From: CAVSJA01 sp963728145
Lineage (GTDB): Bacteria; Bacteroidota; Bacteroidia; Chitinophagales; Chitinophagaceae
Assembly: GCA_963728145.1 (NCBI GenBank)
Contig: CAVSJA010000009.1
Location: 476,077 to 540,076 of the forward strand
Reading direction: 5' to 3'
DNA: 64,000 bases
Positions 34,041 through 43,198 of this stretch are shown piece after piece. A program made the position numbers and the translations under genes. The notes under the pieces are model-generated. The model searched no databases. It was not told where the DNA came from and saw only the letters and a program-made list of their open reading frames with translations. Every line of letters begins with the position of its first letter. Position 1 is the stretch's first letter.

Positions 34041-34712
34041 CTATGCAATTTTGCGCTTTTTTCTCCATTTATTCCAACTGTAAATCTGTTTTATGATCAG
34101 CCAAACGATTATGACTTTAAATATTAAAAGCAGCCAGGCGATTTTATTGTCGGTATACTGAAAAGGGGGCTCCCGATTAAATGTCTTGTTGATATCTAAT
34201 TCTGGAATTAAATCAAGGCCGTACCAAAGGAAAAAATCAGTGAATTGGGCAAAATTATGTTTTGCTGGCGCGGGAGTTACCTGGATCAGGCCTGAATCGT
34301 AAAGCGCTGAACTGAGTGCGCCAAAGCAAGTCATTGCATGCCATGATGTACAAATAATTATTGCCAGGGGAACATAGATATCAGTGGACAATTTCGTGTC
34401 AGCTACATTATAAAACTTCTTACTTAAAACCCACCATAAAAGCCAGATTAGTATTGCAAAGCACAAGACAACGGTTAGATAAAAAACTAATGAAGAGCGT
34501 AGATGAAGTTCAACAAGTTTTAGTAGTCCATAGGGAGTCAGCATGAAAAGTGCAATCACACCGAGAAATTTTGAGATACTTTCTTGAAGTTTTTTAGAAG
34601 CTCCTTCGAACTTTTCTTTTAACAATTCAATCCTCGTTTGATTTGTTGGATGTGGCCTTGAAGTCTCTAAATTTCTTGAATCTTCCTTATTGGTATCTAT
34701 TTCTTTTTCCAT
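34041..34712 (-). CDS. Four-helix membrane protein, unknown
   Basis: A 223-residue protein. It has a charged N-terminus (about 45 residues), two helices (FLGVIALFMLTPYGLL and VFYLTVVLCFAILIWLLWW), a third with VPLAIIICTSWHAMTCFGAL, a loop of about 60 residues, a final helix (IAWLLLIFKVIIVWLIIKQI) and a basic tail (KWRKKRKIA). I do not recognise the family. It lies within the region where the paralogous cassettes are dispersed and may be accessory. Confidence 0.65.
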   Translation of the reverse strand: MEKEIDTNKEDSRNLETSRPHPTNQTRIELLKEKFEGASKKLQESISKFLGVIALFMLTPYGLLKLVELHLRSSLVFYLTVVLCFAILIWLLWWVLSKKFYNVADTKLSTDIYVPLAIIICTSWHAMTCFGALSSALYDSGLIQVTPAPAKHNFAQFTDFFLWYGLDLIPELDINKTFNREPPFQYTDNKIAWLLLIFKVIIVWLIIKQIYSWNKWRKKRKIA

Positions 34713-35002
34713 AGTAAAGTTTTAGATGTTGAAATAGAAAAACCTGGACTAAGAAATTTTATAGGGCGAGATAAAATATAATGCACAACCTAAATAGGTT
34801 TGCTGGGATCCGGTTCGGAATTCCGATAACTAAGCATAACCCGCCGTTGGCTCATTGGCCTTTGAAATTACTCAAAATACCTAAAGCTTTATTGTACTCA
34901 GCTCTTAGATGATTGCAATTATGAAGATCTGAAATGATGGTTTCATGCCTTTCATATGGGTTAAATTATTGTTCAACTTCATTAAACGTTAAATTTTATT
35001 TC

Positions 35003-35815
35003 ATGAAATGTGGCTCAACCAAATTGGTTATCACCGAATCTGCAAAGCAGTTGGCTTTACAACTGGGATATATAAACAGATTTGTTTTGTGCTTATGTAT
35101 TGTATTTATATTCAAATCATCACTCGCACAAAATGTGGGGATTGGGATTGATGCTCCAACGCAAAAACTGGAAGTGGCAGGTAATATTAAGGGGAATGCC
35201 TTTTATACGACAGCTGTAGGCATCGGTGTAACGCTTTTAAACTATAAACTTCACCTGCATGATGGTCTTTTCGGTATAACCAATTCAACCGATAATGTGA
35301 GCTGGTCATTTGGCTATAGTTCATCTACTAACGGAGTGACTTTTCATCATAACGGTGGTGCTAGAATGACTTTACTTAATTCAGGGAATGTTGGGATTGG
35401 GAATCCTGCGCCCGCTTACAAGCTGGACGTGAATGGTAATATTCATGCCGAAACCAATGCGGTTATTGACGGAAACGTAACAGTGAACAATGGAAAGGGT
35501 ATCTTGCAAAATTCGCACGGCGCCGGTCAACTGAAGTATTACACCCGCACTGTATCAGTTGGCACTGGAAACCTTGCTGGTTTTGCTTTGGGCGCGGAAC
35601 TTATAATTGGGTTTAATGCGGGAGTTTTTTCAAGTCCGCCAAAGGTTTTTGTTGGGGATATTGTGAGTACCGGTGGTACTGCTGGACAGTTATATAGGGT
35701 TCAATTGGTTATCTACGATGTTACAACCACCAGCTGCAAGGCGAGAATGTTGAATACCAGTCCTAATCTTGTGAATTATGATATAACCTGGAATATTGTG
35801 TGTATTGGTGAATAG
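35003..35815 (+). CDS. Tail-fibre-like secreted protein, paralogue B
   Basis: A 270-residue paralogue of the genes at 31415 and 37149. It shares a signal ending SSLAQNVGIGIDAPTQKLEV, the block HAETNAVIDGNVTVNNGKGI and the C-terminal lectin-like domain. The middle part (FGYSSSTNGVTFHHNGGARM) differs most, so the variable region is central. The start is at 35003, matching the paralogues; an upstream ATG would add 23 residues not found in them. About 90 bp directly upstream also match the other copies, so a cassette with its promoter was duplicated. Confidence 0.77.
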   Translation: MKCGSTKLVITESAKQLALQLGYINRFVLCLCIVFIFKSSLAQNVGIGIDAPTQKLEVAGNIKGNAFYTTAVGIGVTLLNYKLHLHDGLFGITNSTDNVSWSFGYSSSTNGVTFHHNGGARMTLLNSGNVGIGNPAPAYKLDVNGNIHAETNAVIDGNVTVNNGKGILQNSHGAGQLKYYTRTVSVGTGNLAGFALGAELIIGFNAGVFSSPPKVFVGDIVSTGGTAGQLYRVQLVIYDVTTTSCKARMLNTSPNLVNYDITWNIVCIGE

Positions 35816-35849
35816 ACCATTAAAGTTGGTATTCATCATGTCTACATCA

Positions 35850-36266
35850 TTATTTTAGGAGCGCCTCAAATTTTTCATCTACCCTGCAATCCCAATCCTT
35901 AAACTTGACAGACTGAGTGAATCCCTTCAATGTATGCCTTGAAGATGTTGTGCAGGACCCTTCATTCATTAGGTCAATACCTGCCTCAAAAAACTCCTTA
36001 AGCGACTTCTCTTTATCACTGTTCCAGGGAATCTGTAATGGCTTTTGCTCTGGTTTGCTTGGATAATCACGTTCTATCCATGTAATCATGGCGATCTTGC
36101 TATCCTTTATCACAATCCTTTGTGTAGCTCCCCCAAAACATCCTTCAAAGCTCCATTCAAAAGTATAATTCTTCTCGTAAAGGATCTGTTTAATCATGCT
36201 TTTTCGATCGCCGATGAGGCAAGAAAATTGTAGCAGTACAATTACGGTTATCAAGAATCCTTTCAT
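35850..36266 (-). CDS. Small exported protein, unknown
   Basis: A 138-residue protein with a hydrophobic N-terminus (MKGFLITVIVLLQFSC); the site is a poor lipobox, so either a lipoprotein or a cleaved signal is possible. The mature part has several Cys and a CFGGATQRIVIKDSKIAMI strand pattern. I do not recognise the family. It lies between paralogue B and a truncated type IX protein, in the duplicated region. Confidence 0.6.
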   Translation of the reverse strand: MKGFLITVIVLLQFSCLIGDRKSMIKQILYEKNYTFEWSFEGCFGGATQRIVIKDSKIAMITWIERDYPSKPEQKPLQIPWNSDKEKSLKEFFEAGIDLMNEGSCTTSSRHTLKGFTQSVKFKDWDCRVDEKFEALLK

Positions 36267-36302
36267 ACAGAACAATTACCATTTAAAGAATGTTCCATTT
36301 AG

Positions 36303-36920
36303 TTACTGTTTTGTAATGGTCGTTGAATATGATTTTTTGTCGATGTTAATTCTTAAGAAATATAGTCCATTTGGAGCCCTTGTAATATTTATCCTTTTTG
36401 TGAAATCATTTGACGGAGATTTCTGATGACTGGAATAGATTACCTGGCCTAATGTATTCAGGATTTCTATGGATATTATCTTTTGACTCACGCGATTTGC
36501 TCTCAGGAAGTATTCTCCATTCGATGGATTTGGAAAGAAGTCAATTTCAAAAGGATTATTTGCTGGACTTATGATTGATGTAACCGAACAATTGCGAGCA
36601 GTTGTCATTAAAACCCCATTTGAATTGTTAATATTTCCAACTATATTTTTGGCCTTTACAGTGTAGTTATAAGAATTCCCGGAGGTAACGACTGTATCTA
36701 TAAATTCTAAGCCCGAAACTCCTGCAGCATACAAAGAACCGCCTCTGTAAATGTCAAAACTTGTGGCGTGAGATGAAGACGTCCAGGAAAGTTTTATCTG
36801 GCTTAAGGTTCCACTACATAGCGGATTCACTGCTAGTGTAAACGTGCCGGGGGTACAGCCAAATAATCCTTCTCTATTGAGACAAGAGTATGCGAAAACT
36901 TCCGGAATCCGACAGTTTTG
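36303..36920 (-). pseudogene. 5'-truncated type IX secreted protein (Fn3 + sorting domain)
   Basis: The open frame codes for a fibronectin-III-like domain (SQIKLSWTSSSHATSFDIY, then GNSYNYTVKA) and a C-terminal sorting domain (DFFPNPSNGEYFLRA, RAPNGLYFLRI). The frame continues upstream past the first possible GTG start (NREGLFGCTPGTFTLAV) without any start codon or signal peptide. It reaches a stop about 36924, where the DNA becomes homologous to the region before the paralogue genes. The 5' part therefore seems to have been removed by arrival of the paralogue C cassette. The coding sequence from 36830 alone would give 175 residues. Confidence 0.7.
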
Positions 36921-37148
36921 TGCCTATAAATAGGTGTAGCCTGCCGTTGGTTCATTAGCCATTGAAATTAGCCAAAATAGCCTAGCTTTATTGTTACTGT
37001 TGTTTGCGGTCATGAATACCTGAAGCTAAGTTTTTGAAGTATGTCTCCTGTCGCAAACGAAAATTGAGTTATTATAAATTGCTGGTTTCACGGTATTCAT
37101 ATAAGCCTAAACTATTCTTCTCTTTCATTAAACTTTAAAATTTGTGTC

Positions 37149-37961
37149 ATGACATGTAGCTCAACCAAACTGGCTATCACGAAAACTGTTCAGCGGTTCG
37201 CTTTGCAAAACGGCTTTATGAAGTGGTGCCTTCTATGCCTATGTATTCCATTTTCATTCAACTCATCGCTCGCACAAAATGTGGGGATTGGGATTGCTGC
37301 TCCAACCCAAAAATTGGAAGTGCTGGGCAATATCAAAGGGAGTAATTTATTTGCGACAGCTAGTATAGGGGTCGGCACTTTAAGTCCACTGTACAAATTA
37401 CACGTATATGATGGTAGTTTCGCCATAACGAACTCATCAGATGATGTAACCTGGACAACGAACTATAATAGTTCGGGGAACTATTTCAATATATCATACA
37501 ACGGAACTTCGAGAATGGCGCTTTTAAATACGGGAAATGTTGGAATTGGTAATACTGCGCCCGCCCACAAGCTAGATGTGAATGGCAGTATTCATGCCGA
37601 AACCAATGCAGTTATTGACGGAAATCTAACAGTAAACAATGGTAAGGGTATCATTCAAAATGTGCATGGCGCAGGTCAATTGAAGTATTACACCCGTACC
37701 GCGACATTTGGTGCGATCCTTAGCGGTTTTGATTTGAGCGCCGAAGGCTCCATTGGATTTGCCAGTGCAGGTTTTACAAGCCCGCCAAAGGTTTTTGTTG
37801 GGGATATTGTGAGTACAGGCGGTACAGTTGGCGAGCTATACCGGGTTCAATTGGTTATTTACGAAGTTACCGCCACCAGTTGCAAGGCAAGACTGCTGAA
37901 TACGAGTCCCAATGCTGTGAATTATAATATAACCTGGAATATTGTCTGCATTGGAGAATAG
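37149..37961 (+). CDS. Tail-fibre-like secreted protein, paralogue C
   Basis: A 270-residue paralogue of 31415 and 35003, closest to copy A (both have ITNS, NYNSxGNYFNI and NGTSRMAL). It has the same signal architecture, NVGIGI motif and lectin-like C-terminus ending NITWNIVCIGE. Its upstream region repeats that of copy A, including the TTTCATTAAACTTTAAA element just before the ATG. The cassette appears to have landed inside a type IX gene, now truncated next door. Confidence 0.77.
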   Translation: MTCSSTKLAITKTVQRFALQNGFMKWCLLCLCIPFSFNSSLAQNVGIGIAAPTQKLEVLGNIKGSNLFATASIGVGTLSPLYKLHVYDGSFAITNSSDDVTWTTNYNSSGNYFNISYNGTSRMALLNTGNVGIGNTAPAHKLDVNGSIHAETNAVIDGNLTVNNGKGIIQNVHGAGQLKYYTRTATFGAILSGFDLSAEGSIGFASAGFTSPPKVFVGDIVSTGGTVGELYRVQLVIYEVTATSCKARLLNTSPNAVNYNITWNIVCIGE

Positions 37962-37985
37962 ATCCATTTATGGTTGCCGCCGAAT

Positions 37986-38870
37986 TCATTTTATAGACTC
38001 GCTTTGAAACTTTTCAAGCTCAGGAATGAATCTATCTTTTGAAACGATATGTGGCGCATGTCCTCCGGGAAATTCAACTACATGCGAATTTGGAATTGTT
38101 TCTGAGAGTCCATCAATGATACGATGCAACCAGTTTGTGGAGCTTATTCCTTTTACCAACAATACGGGCGGCTGAAAGTTTTTGAGGCGGTTCACATCAT
38201 CACGAAATGAAACCACCGATGGATTTACACGTAATGATTGTCTGAAGGGGACCCAATAATTCCAGGCAGGCAATTCACGGGGCGATTGGCCTGGCGGAAC
38301 TAGCCCGGCACGCTGGATAAATTCTGCAAGCATGTCTTCAGGAATATCTCCTTTTTGGGTTTGAAAGAAATCTGCCGCCTGCTGTGCTTCATTATCCCAT
38401 TTACCGGTAGCATGAAGGACCCACATTGCTGGCGGTTCAATAAGTGTCAAGCTGCGGATCCTGTCAGGATGGTCAAGGGCATAATTAAGCGCGGTAAAGG
38501 CACCAAATGACCAGGCAACCACATCAACGGGTAAACTATATCTTAAAGAATCCAGTGTTGCAGCCAACGCATCGCTTTCGGTCTTTACAGAATAATCTTC
38601 TGGGAGTGGACGGTTCTCAAGGCCAAATTGGACACCGAGAAGTTGAACAGTGATAACAGTTCGTTTTTCGGAAAAACCTTTTACAAAAGGCTCCCAGCTA
38701 GCCCAACCGGTTAGACCGCCACCAACGAGGATAATCGGCCTACCGTTACCCGTAATTTTACTTTGCATTCTGATAACTTTTGAATCCTGATTTTGCATCG
38801 AAGAATTACATGAGGAGAGAGTGAAACTAACTCCTGCGGCGAACAACAATAGAGTGAGTTCTTTTTTCAT
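37986..38870 (-). CDS. Alpha/beta-hydrolase lipoprotein
   Basis: A 294-residue lipoprotein with lipobox LSSC after a hydrophobic signal. The alpha/beta-hydrolase fold shows the oxyanion-hole GGGLTGW near residue 50, the nucleophile elbow AWSFGA (a GxSxG variant with Ala first), an Asp near FRDDVNRL, and the catalytic His in FPGGHAPH. Probably an esterase or thioesterase facing the periplasm or outside. The start at 38870 gives the signal; the longer reading adds 21 residues without support. A 417-base gap with two palindromes lies upstream. Confidence 0.83.
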   Translation of the reverse strand: MKKELTLLLFAAGVSFTLSSCNSSMQNQDSKVIRMQSKITGNGRPIILVGGGLTGWASWEPFVKGFSEKRTVITVQLLGVQFGLENRPLPEDYSVKTESDALAATLDSLRYSLPVDVVAWSFGAFTALNYALDHPDRIRSLTLIEPPAMWVLHATGKWDNEAQQAADFFQTQKGDIPEDMLAEFIQRAGLVPPGQSPRELPAWNYWVPFRQSLRVNPSVVSFRDDVNRLKNFQPPVLLVKGISSTNWLHRIIDGLSETIPNSHVVEFPGGHAPHIVSKDRFIPELEKFQSESIK

Positions 38871-39002
38871 CGCAATTCCAATCAAAAGCTTGTAGGCAAT
38901 ACTTAAATATAAATGATTCCGGGCGCTATTCAATGGCCGCAGTTGTGAGCAGAGCGGCTACCGGATTTCAGGATTCGAAAATGGAGGATCTTTAAAAGGT
39001 TC

Positions 39003-39175
39003 ACAATAAACTTCGATTATCCGACCCCGTGCACTGAAGCCATAGTGCAAGAGCTAAGGATCAAATGTCGATAGCCACAAAATGTTTCAAACTGTAAATG
39101 GATAAATCTTCGAAGAAGGGAACTGAGCGACCCCGTAGGGGTCAAAGGTTGGTAGCAAAAAAAAGGGGTCAGAAT
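39003..39175. repeat. Two GACCCCGTAGGGGTC-type palindromic repeats
   Basis: A perfect 15-base palindrome, GACCCCGTAGGGGTC (39129-39143), is followed by AAAGGTTGGTAGC. A diverged relative near 39003-39065 starts GACCCCGTGCACTG and ends AAATGTCGATAGC. No gene is visible in 38871-39287. The pattern resembles small palindromic repeats widespread in Bacteroidota intergenic DNA. Confidence 0.55.
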
Positions 39176-39287
39176 AAAAATTCAACCCCGTTTTAAAATC
39201 CAATATCCTATGAAAAACCGAGGTAAAAGTAAGGGGGATTTCTGATATCCGCAATGAACAAGAGAAAAATGTTGAAAATAAAAAAGA

Positions 39288-39908
39288 TTAGTTCTTCAGC
39301 AATTTTTCCTGGGAAACGAAGTTGATTGCCGGGTTTGAAATACGAAGGAGATAAATTCCTTTTTCCAAAGTAGAGACATTAATTATCTGTAATCCCTGGA
39401 TCTTGGTCTGATTGATCCTAAGTTTTCCCATTGCATCTACGATTTGAATATCGATTGGAGTCTCCGAACGAATAATTAAAACATTATCTACCGGGTTTGG
39501 ATAGAAGCGGAAAGAAACATCACCTGCAATAAAAACTGAAGAGGTAGTTGAATAGGCAATCTCGCCTTTAGTGCCGGTTGTTTTCACCCGGTACAGATTC
39601 TTTCCCTTGCATGGTGCTTCATCCATCCATTCAAATGAATTGCCACCCTGCCCCACTTTTAACAACGAAACGGTTTCAAAATCCTTTCCATTACAGCTTC
39701 GCTCAATCGAAAAATAGTCGGAGCTCTTTGTTTTGCTGAAATTCCAGTTCAACACGATCTTATTTCCGCCGCGAATAGATAAGGAAAAGCCTTCAACTGA
39801 TAAAGAATCTACGATTGACAACTGAACAGAGGTATCCGGTTCAACTTCCTGGCTGTAAGAAATGAAGCTGGCCAGGCATAGGAAGCATGTTAGCAGGTCT
39901 TTCAACAT
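39288..39908 (-). CDS. Small type IX secretion (type A sorting domain) protein
   Basis: A 206-residue secreted protein with a signal peptide (LLTCFLCLASFISYSQ). A fibronectin-like beta domain (LNWNFSKTKSSDYFSIERS, then KNLYRVKTTG) and a C-terminal sorting domain (FRFYPNPVDNVLIIRS, LEKGIYLLRIS) follow. Exported by the type IX system and anchored at the surface or released. The start at 39908 is chosen for the clean signal. No enzymatic domain. Confidence 0.82.
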   Translation of the reverse strand: MLKDLLTCFLCLASFISYSQEVEPDTSVQLSIVDSLSVEGFSLSIRGGNKIVLNWNFSKTKSSDYFSIERSCNGKDFETVSLLKVGQGGNSFEWMDEAPCKGKNLYRVKTTGTKGEIAYSTTSSVFIAGDVSFRFYPNPVDNVLIIRSETPIDIQIVDAMGKLRINQTKIQGLQIINVSTLEKGIYLLRISNPAINFVSQEKLLKN

Positions 39909-40064
39909 AGAATTTAATCGGGTAGTAAATGGGAATGGATTATCCACAATTACTGTGCCCGAATGTGGAAAACGCAATAAAAAATTGAAAATTACCCGCT
40001 TGCCGTTAAAGATTTGAGAAAACAGGATTACCTTTTTCGTTCATCGGTATTAAAAATAAACCAC

Positions 40065-40523
40065 GTGAAGAAGACAAGAACCCTGAATCCACGCAAAAGA
40101 ATTGCGATGGTAGCTCACGATAACAAGAAGGACGACCTGCTGGATTGGGCTGAATTCAATAGGACCATACTGGCCAAACATGAGATCATTGCGACCGGCA
40201 CCACAGGAAAACTTTTGGAGGATAAACTGGATCGGCCGGTTAAGAAATTATTAAGCGGGCCGCTCGGCGGCGATCAGCAGGTCGGAGCCATGATCGCGAC
40301 GGGCGAAATCGACCTATTGATATTTTTCTGGGATCCCATGGAAGCGCAGCCACATGACAGCGACGTAAAAGCCCTGTTAAGAATATCCATTGCCTGGAAT
40401 ATTCCCACCGCCTGCGACCGGGCCACCGCCGACTTCATGTTGACTTCTCCATTATTGAACGATAAGTATGAATTACAGCTACCAGACTATAGTCAATACC
40501 TGAAGAGAGTGCTGCCTGTATAA
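40065..40523 (+). CDS. mgsA: Methylglyoxal synthase
   Basis: Converts dihydroxyacetone phosphate to methylglyoxal, a bypass of lower glycolysis under phosphate limitation. The family motifs are complete: MVAHDNKKDD, ATGTTGKLL, SGPLGGDQQVG, FFWDPMEAQPHDSDVKALLR and ACDRATADF. Starting at GTG 40065 gives 152 residues, the family's standard length, with TRTLNPRKRIAMVAHD in register with known enzymes. An upstream TTG at 40014 would add 17 unsupported residues. The stop is followed directly by a repeat block. Confidence 0.92.
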   Translation: MKKTRTLNPRKRIAMVAHDNKKDDLLDWAEFNRTILAKHEIIATGTTGKLLEDKLDRPVKKLLSGPLGGDQQVGAMIATGEIDLLIFFWDPMEAQPHDSDVKALLRISIAWNIPTACDRATADFMLTSPLLNDKYELQLPDYSQYLKRVLPV

Positions 40524-40527
40524 ATAC

Positions 40528-40619
40528 AGGAACAGATGAACCGATGAACAGACGAACATCGAATGCTGATCGAGGTTTCCATTCATCTGTTCGTCTGTTC
40601 ATCTGTTCTTCTGTTCAAT
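40528..40619. repeat. ACAGATGAAC-word inverted repeat (hairpin)
   Basis: The left arm (40528-40559) has GAACAGATGAACC and GAACAGACGAAC; the right arm (40579-40619) has TTCATCTGTTCGTCTGTTC. It separates the convergent mgsA and MG2/plug genes and overlaps neither. Confidence 0.84.
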
Positions 40620-40622
40620 TTC

Positions 40623-43049
40623 TTACGGCTGGATGACTCTTTCCATGAAAATCAGTCCTCCTTTCCCATCAAATCCCTGGACCGTGACCTTATATTTCTT
40701 GCCAATATCATTTGCATTAAAGCTGAAGCTGGCCTTGGGGGACTGACCGTCCGTAAACAATAATGGATTCCAGTAGAGGGTTATGCGATTGTCGATTAAT
40801 TGCTTCAATTGAGCGGTATCATATTCGGGTTGATAAAAGTCTCTCGTAACCGAATAACCGTTAATTGAAATTGCTCCAATGTTACTCCGAAAATCTTTTG
40901 AGCGATATTCATCGCTATTCTTTGTATAAACAATCAATGCACCGGCCGGACTTGCTGTTTCTCCACCATAAAACCCGGTATTATAAAACTTGATCAATGC
41001 AACATCGCGCACCGGGATTGGTTGTAGTTGGTCAATAGTTGACGGATTATTATCCATAAATACTGTGACTTCAAAGTATCTGGCATTACCCAGGCTGAAT
41101 TTTCTTGGATCAATGAAGATTCTTTTCCCGGCCCTTGTTACGATTCGCAAAGGAGAGAAATTGTTGCGGATATAGTCAACAACGCTAAGAGATGGATCGG
41201 AATGGGGCTTGTTGACCAGGTCGACTGTCCTCTTAGAAGCTGTTTCAAACTGCCCCTGAACATATTTTTCTTCGAGCTCTTCAGTAGGAGTTCCCTTTCT
41301 TGCATTCACGATCACTTCCGTCAAAAGCTTGTATTTTTTATCATCCATTTTATCAGAAGAGAGATAATCGGTATTAATAACCGGCAGATCGGTAATTAAT
41401 TCAGATGCTGGAGATAGTTTCAATGAAAAGCTATTTGATAGTGATTCCAGGGAGTCACTATCAAAGACCACCGAAACATTTTGATCCTTACCCTTTTTAT
41501 TCTTGTAGGTAACCATCACCGAGGTTGAATCGAAATATACCAAAGAATCCATAAGGAATTTGCCATTCTCAGCAACATCTATGGACAAAAATTGCGGAAT
41601 AGAATCAGCTGAACGCAATACGAGATTGAGTTTTCCACCGATCACAGGCTTTGTTGTGCCTGCTTCTGAAACGGTGCCTGATAATAGAAGAAACGAAGGC
41701 TCCTTTAATGATTGTTCAGGTTTGGCTACTGGCTTCAGTATCTTTTCCCATGAAAAACGCCGCCAGCCATTGGTCAACATTAAAAGATCAAGCGCACGGG
41801 TAACCGAATCTGTTTTTTCCTTGAAATACCAGGAAGGACGATGGATATACCCCTTCAATTCACTGCTTAGAAAAATATCTGAATAAATATTTCCTTCTTC
41901 TTGCGCCTGCCAGTTTTCTATGTCGATTACTGAAACGGAAAAACTTCTCTGCAAACTATCGTTGAAGCTTACATCAATATTATTTATTCCACGATTTCCC
42001 AGGTTCACTTTGTTAAGTTTAAGATCTCCTTTGCTAACGTATTCGCGGTTATTTACAAAGGCCAGTCGTTCTATGAGCGGAAGACCATTATTATCAAAGA
42101 CTGTGAATCCAAGTATGCCTGATGGAAGTGTTTCTGTATTGATATGCCCACGCACTGATGTTTCAGTGGTCAGTATAATAGTTTGTTTGAATGCGATATG
42201 TTGATTGATCTGCGCAAGTAGTAATAGCGTGTCGTAGTTCTCAGCATCTCTTGCGCTTCGGCTGATCGTGAACATTTTACCGGTTGGCTCATCATCTATC
42301 TTAACTATCACACCTGACGCAAGAGGATCGTTTAATGAAGTGGTATAGGTCTTGTTCTTAAAGTCGACATAGGCCTTATACTTTGTGCCTACGGAAGGGC
42401 GCAAAGTAAATCGCCCCATTCCATCATGAAAGGAAGTGAAGTCAGCTACTTTGGTGCCGTCTTCCAGTTTGATTATTCCAGTTACATCAACCGGGATCCC
42501 CCATTGATTTGTTGCTTTGAAAGCGATTGTTCCGGGCACGCCTCTCACCATATTTCCACCTTCAGGAAAAAACTGTATCACCAGGCGCTCTTCTTCTTTT
42601 TTCGATGAGGCAGTTGAAATCTTTTTCCGGTTATAGATATTTATTTTTTTCTCGAAGAAATGATCCTTTCCTGCATTTAATAATATTGGTGTAAATGCAA
42701 TCAATGTGTACTCGCCTGTTTCCAGGCTATCCGACAAATCAAAGTTTCCAAAAGCCGTTGCTCCTGAAACGGGGTAGCGTTTCCTTTCAATCGCCTCTCC
42801 TTTCGGACCGATCAATTCGATAAAGAAATTATAGCTGCGTGAGGTTGGCTGATACCCATCGTGTAAATAAGCTTTGAACCAGATAGTTTCACCGGAAATA
42901 TATGCTGACTTATCAAAGTGGATCGAGATCTTCTCTGTGGGATTTTCTTTGGAATACTTTTCCAACAAGGACTCGGGATCCTGAGCTCGTAACGGCAGGT
43001 TTACGATCAAAAATATAAAGGCCAGCAATCCAGATAAATTCCTTGACAT
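40623..43049 (-). CDS. MG2-like / plug-domain surface protein
   Basis: An 808-residue exported protein. After the signal peptide (about residues 1-22) comes ISIHFDKSAYISGETIWFKA, the MG2 (alpha-2-macroglobulin) type beta domain. Further beta domains follow to about residue 590. The C-terminus (from about LLTEVIVNARKG) resembles a TonB-dependent receptor plug: DYIRNNFSPLRIV, VFMDNNPSTI and ASPAGALIVYTKN. There is no receptor barrel. Such proteins are common in Bacteroidota beside TonB systems; the function is not known. It probably lies in the outer membrane, periplasmic or surface exposed. Confidence 0.8.
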   Translation of the reverse strand: MSRNLSGLLAFIFLIVNLPLRAQDPESLLEKYSKENPTEKISIHFDKSAYISGETIWFKAYLHDGYQPTSRSYNFFIELIGPKGEAIERKRYPVSGATAFGNFDLSDSLETGEYTLIAFTPILLNAGKDHFFEKKINIYNRKKISTASSKKEEERLVIQFFPEGGNMVRGVPGTIAFKATNQWGIPVDVTGIIKLEDGTKVADFTSFHDGMGRFTLRPSVGTKYKAYVDFKNKTYTTSLNDPLASGVIVKIDDEPTGKMFTISRSARDAENYDTLLLLAQINQHIAFKQTIILTTETSVRGHINTETLPSGILGFTVFDNNGLPLIERLAFVNNREYVSKGDLKLNKVNLGNRGINNIDVSFNDSLQRSFSVSVIDIENWQAQEEGNIYSDIFLSSELKGYIHRPSWYFKEKTDSVTRALDLLMLTNGWRRFSWEKILKPVAKPEQSLKEPSFLLLSGTVSEAGTTKPVIGGKLNLVLRSADSIPQFLSIDVAENGKFLMDSLVYFDSTSVMVTYKNKKGKDQNVSVVFDSDSLESLSNSFSLKLSPASELITDLPVINTDYLSSDKMDDKKYKLLTEVIVNARKGTPTEELEEKYVQGQFETASKRTVDLVNKPHSDPSLSVVDYIRNNFSPLRIVTRAGKRIFIDPRKFSLGNARYFEVTVFMDNNPSTIDQLQPIPVRDVALIKFYNTGFYGGETASPAGALIVYTKNSDEYRSKDFRSNIGAISINGYSVTRDFYQPEYDTAQLKQLIDNRITLYWNPLLFTDGQSPKASFSFNANDIGKKYKVTVQGFDGKGGLIFMERVIQP

Positions 43050-43198
43050 AAAGAAAAATGAAAGGGATAGAATTTAAAGATTGATTAGTAAGCGTTAACG
43101 CTGCTCAATTCAAAATTTTAAATCCGAAAGATTTAAAATTACTTTATTCTGTTTCGTCTCTTCCACTTAATTTTAGTTCAACTGTAAATCATATCGCT

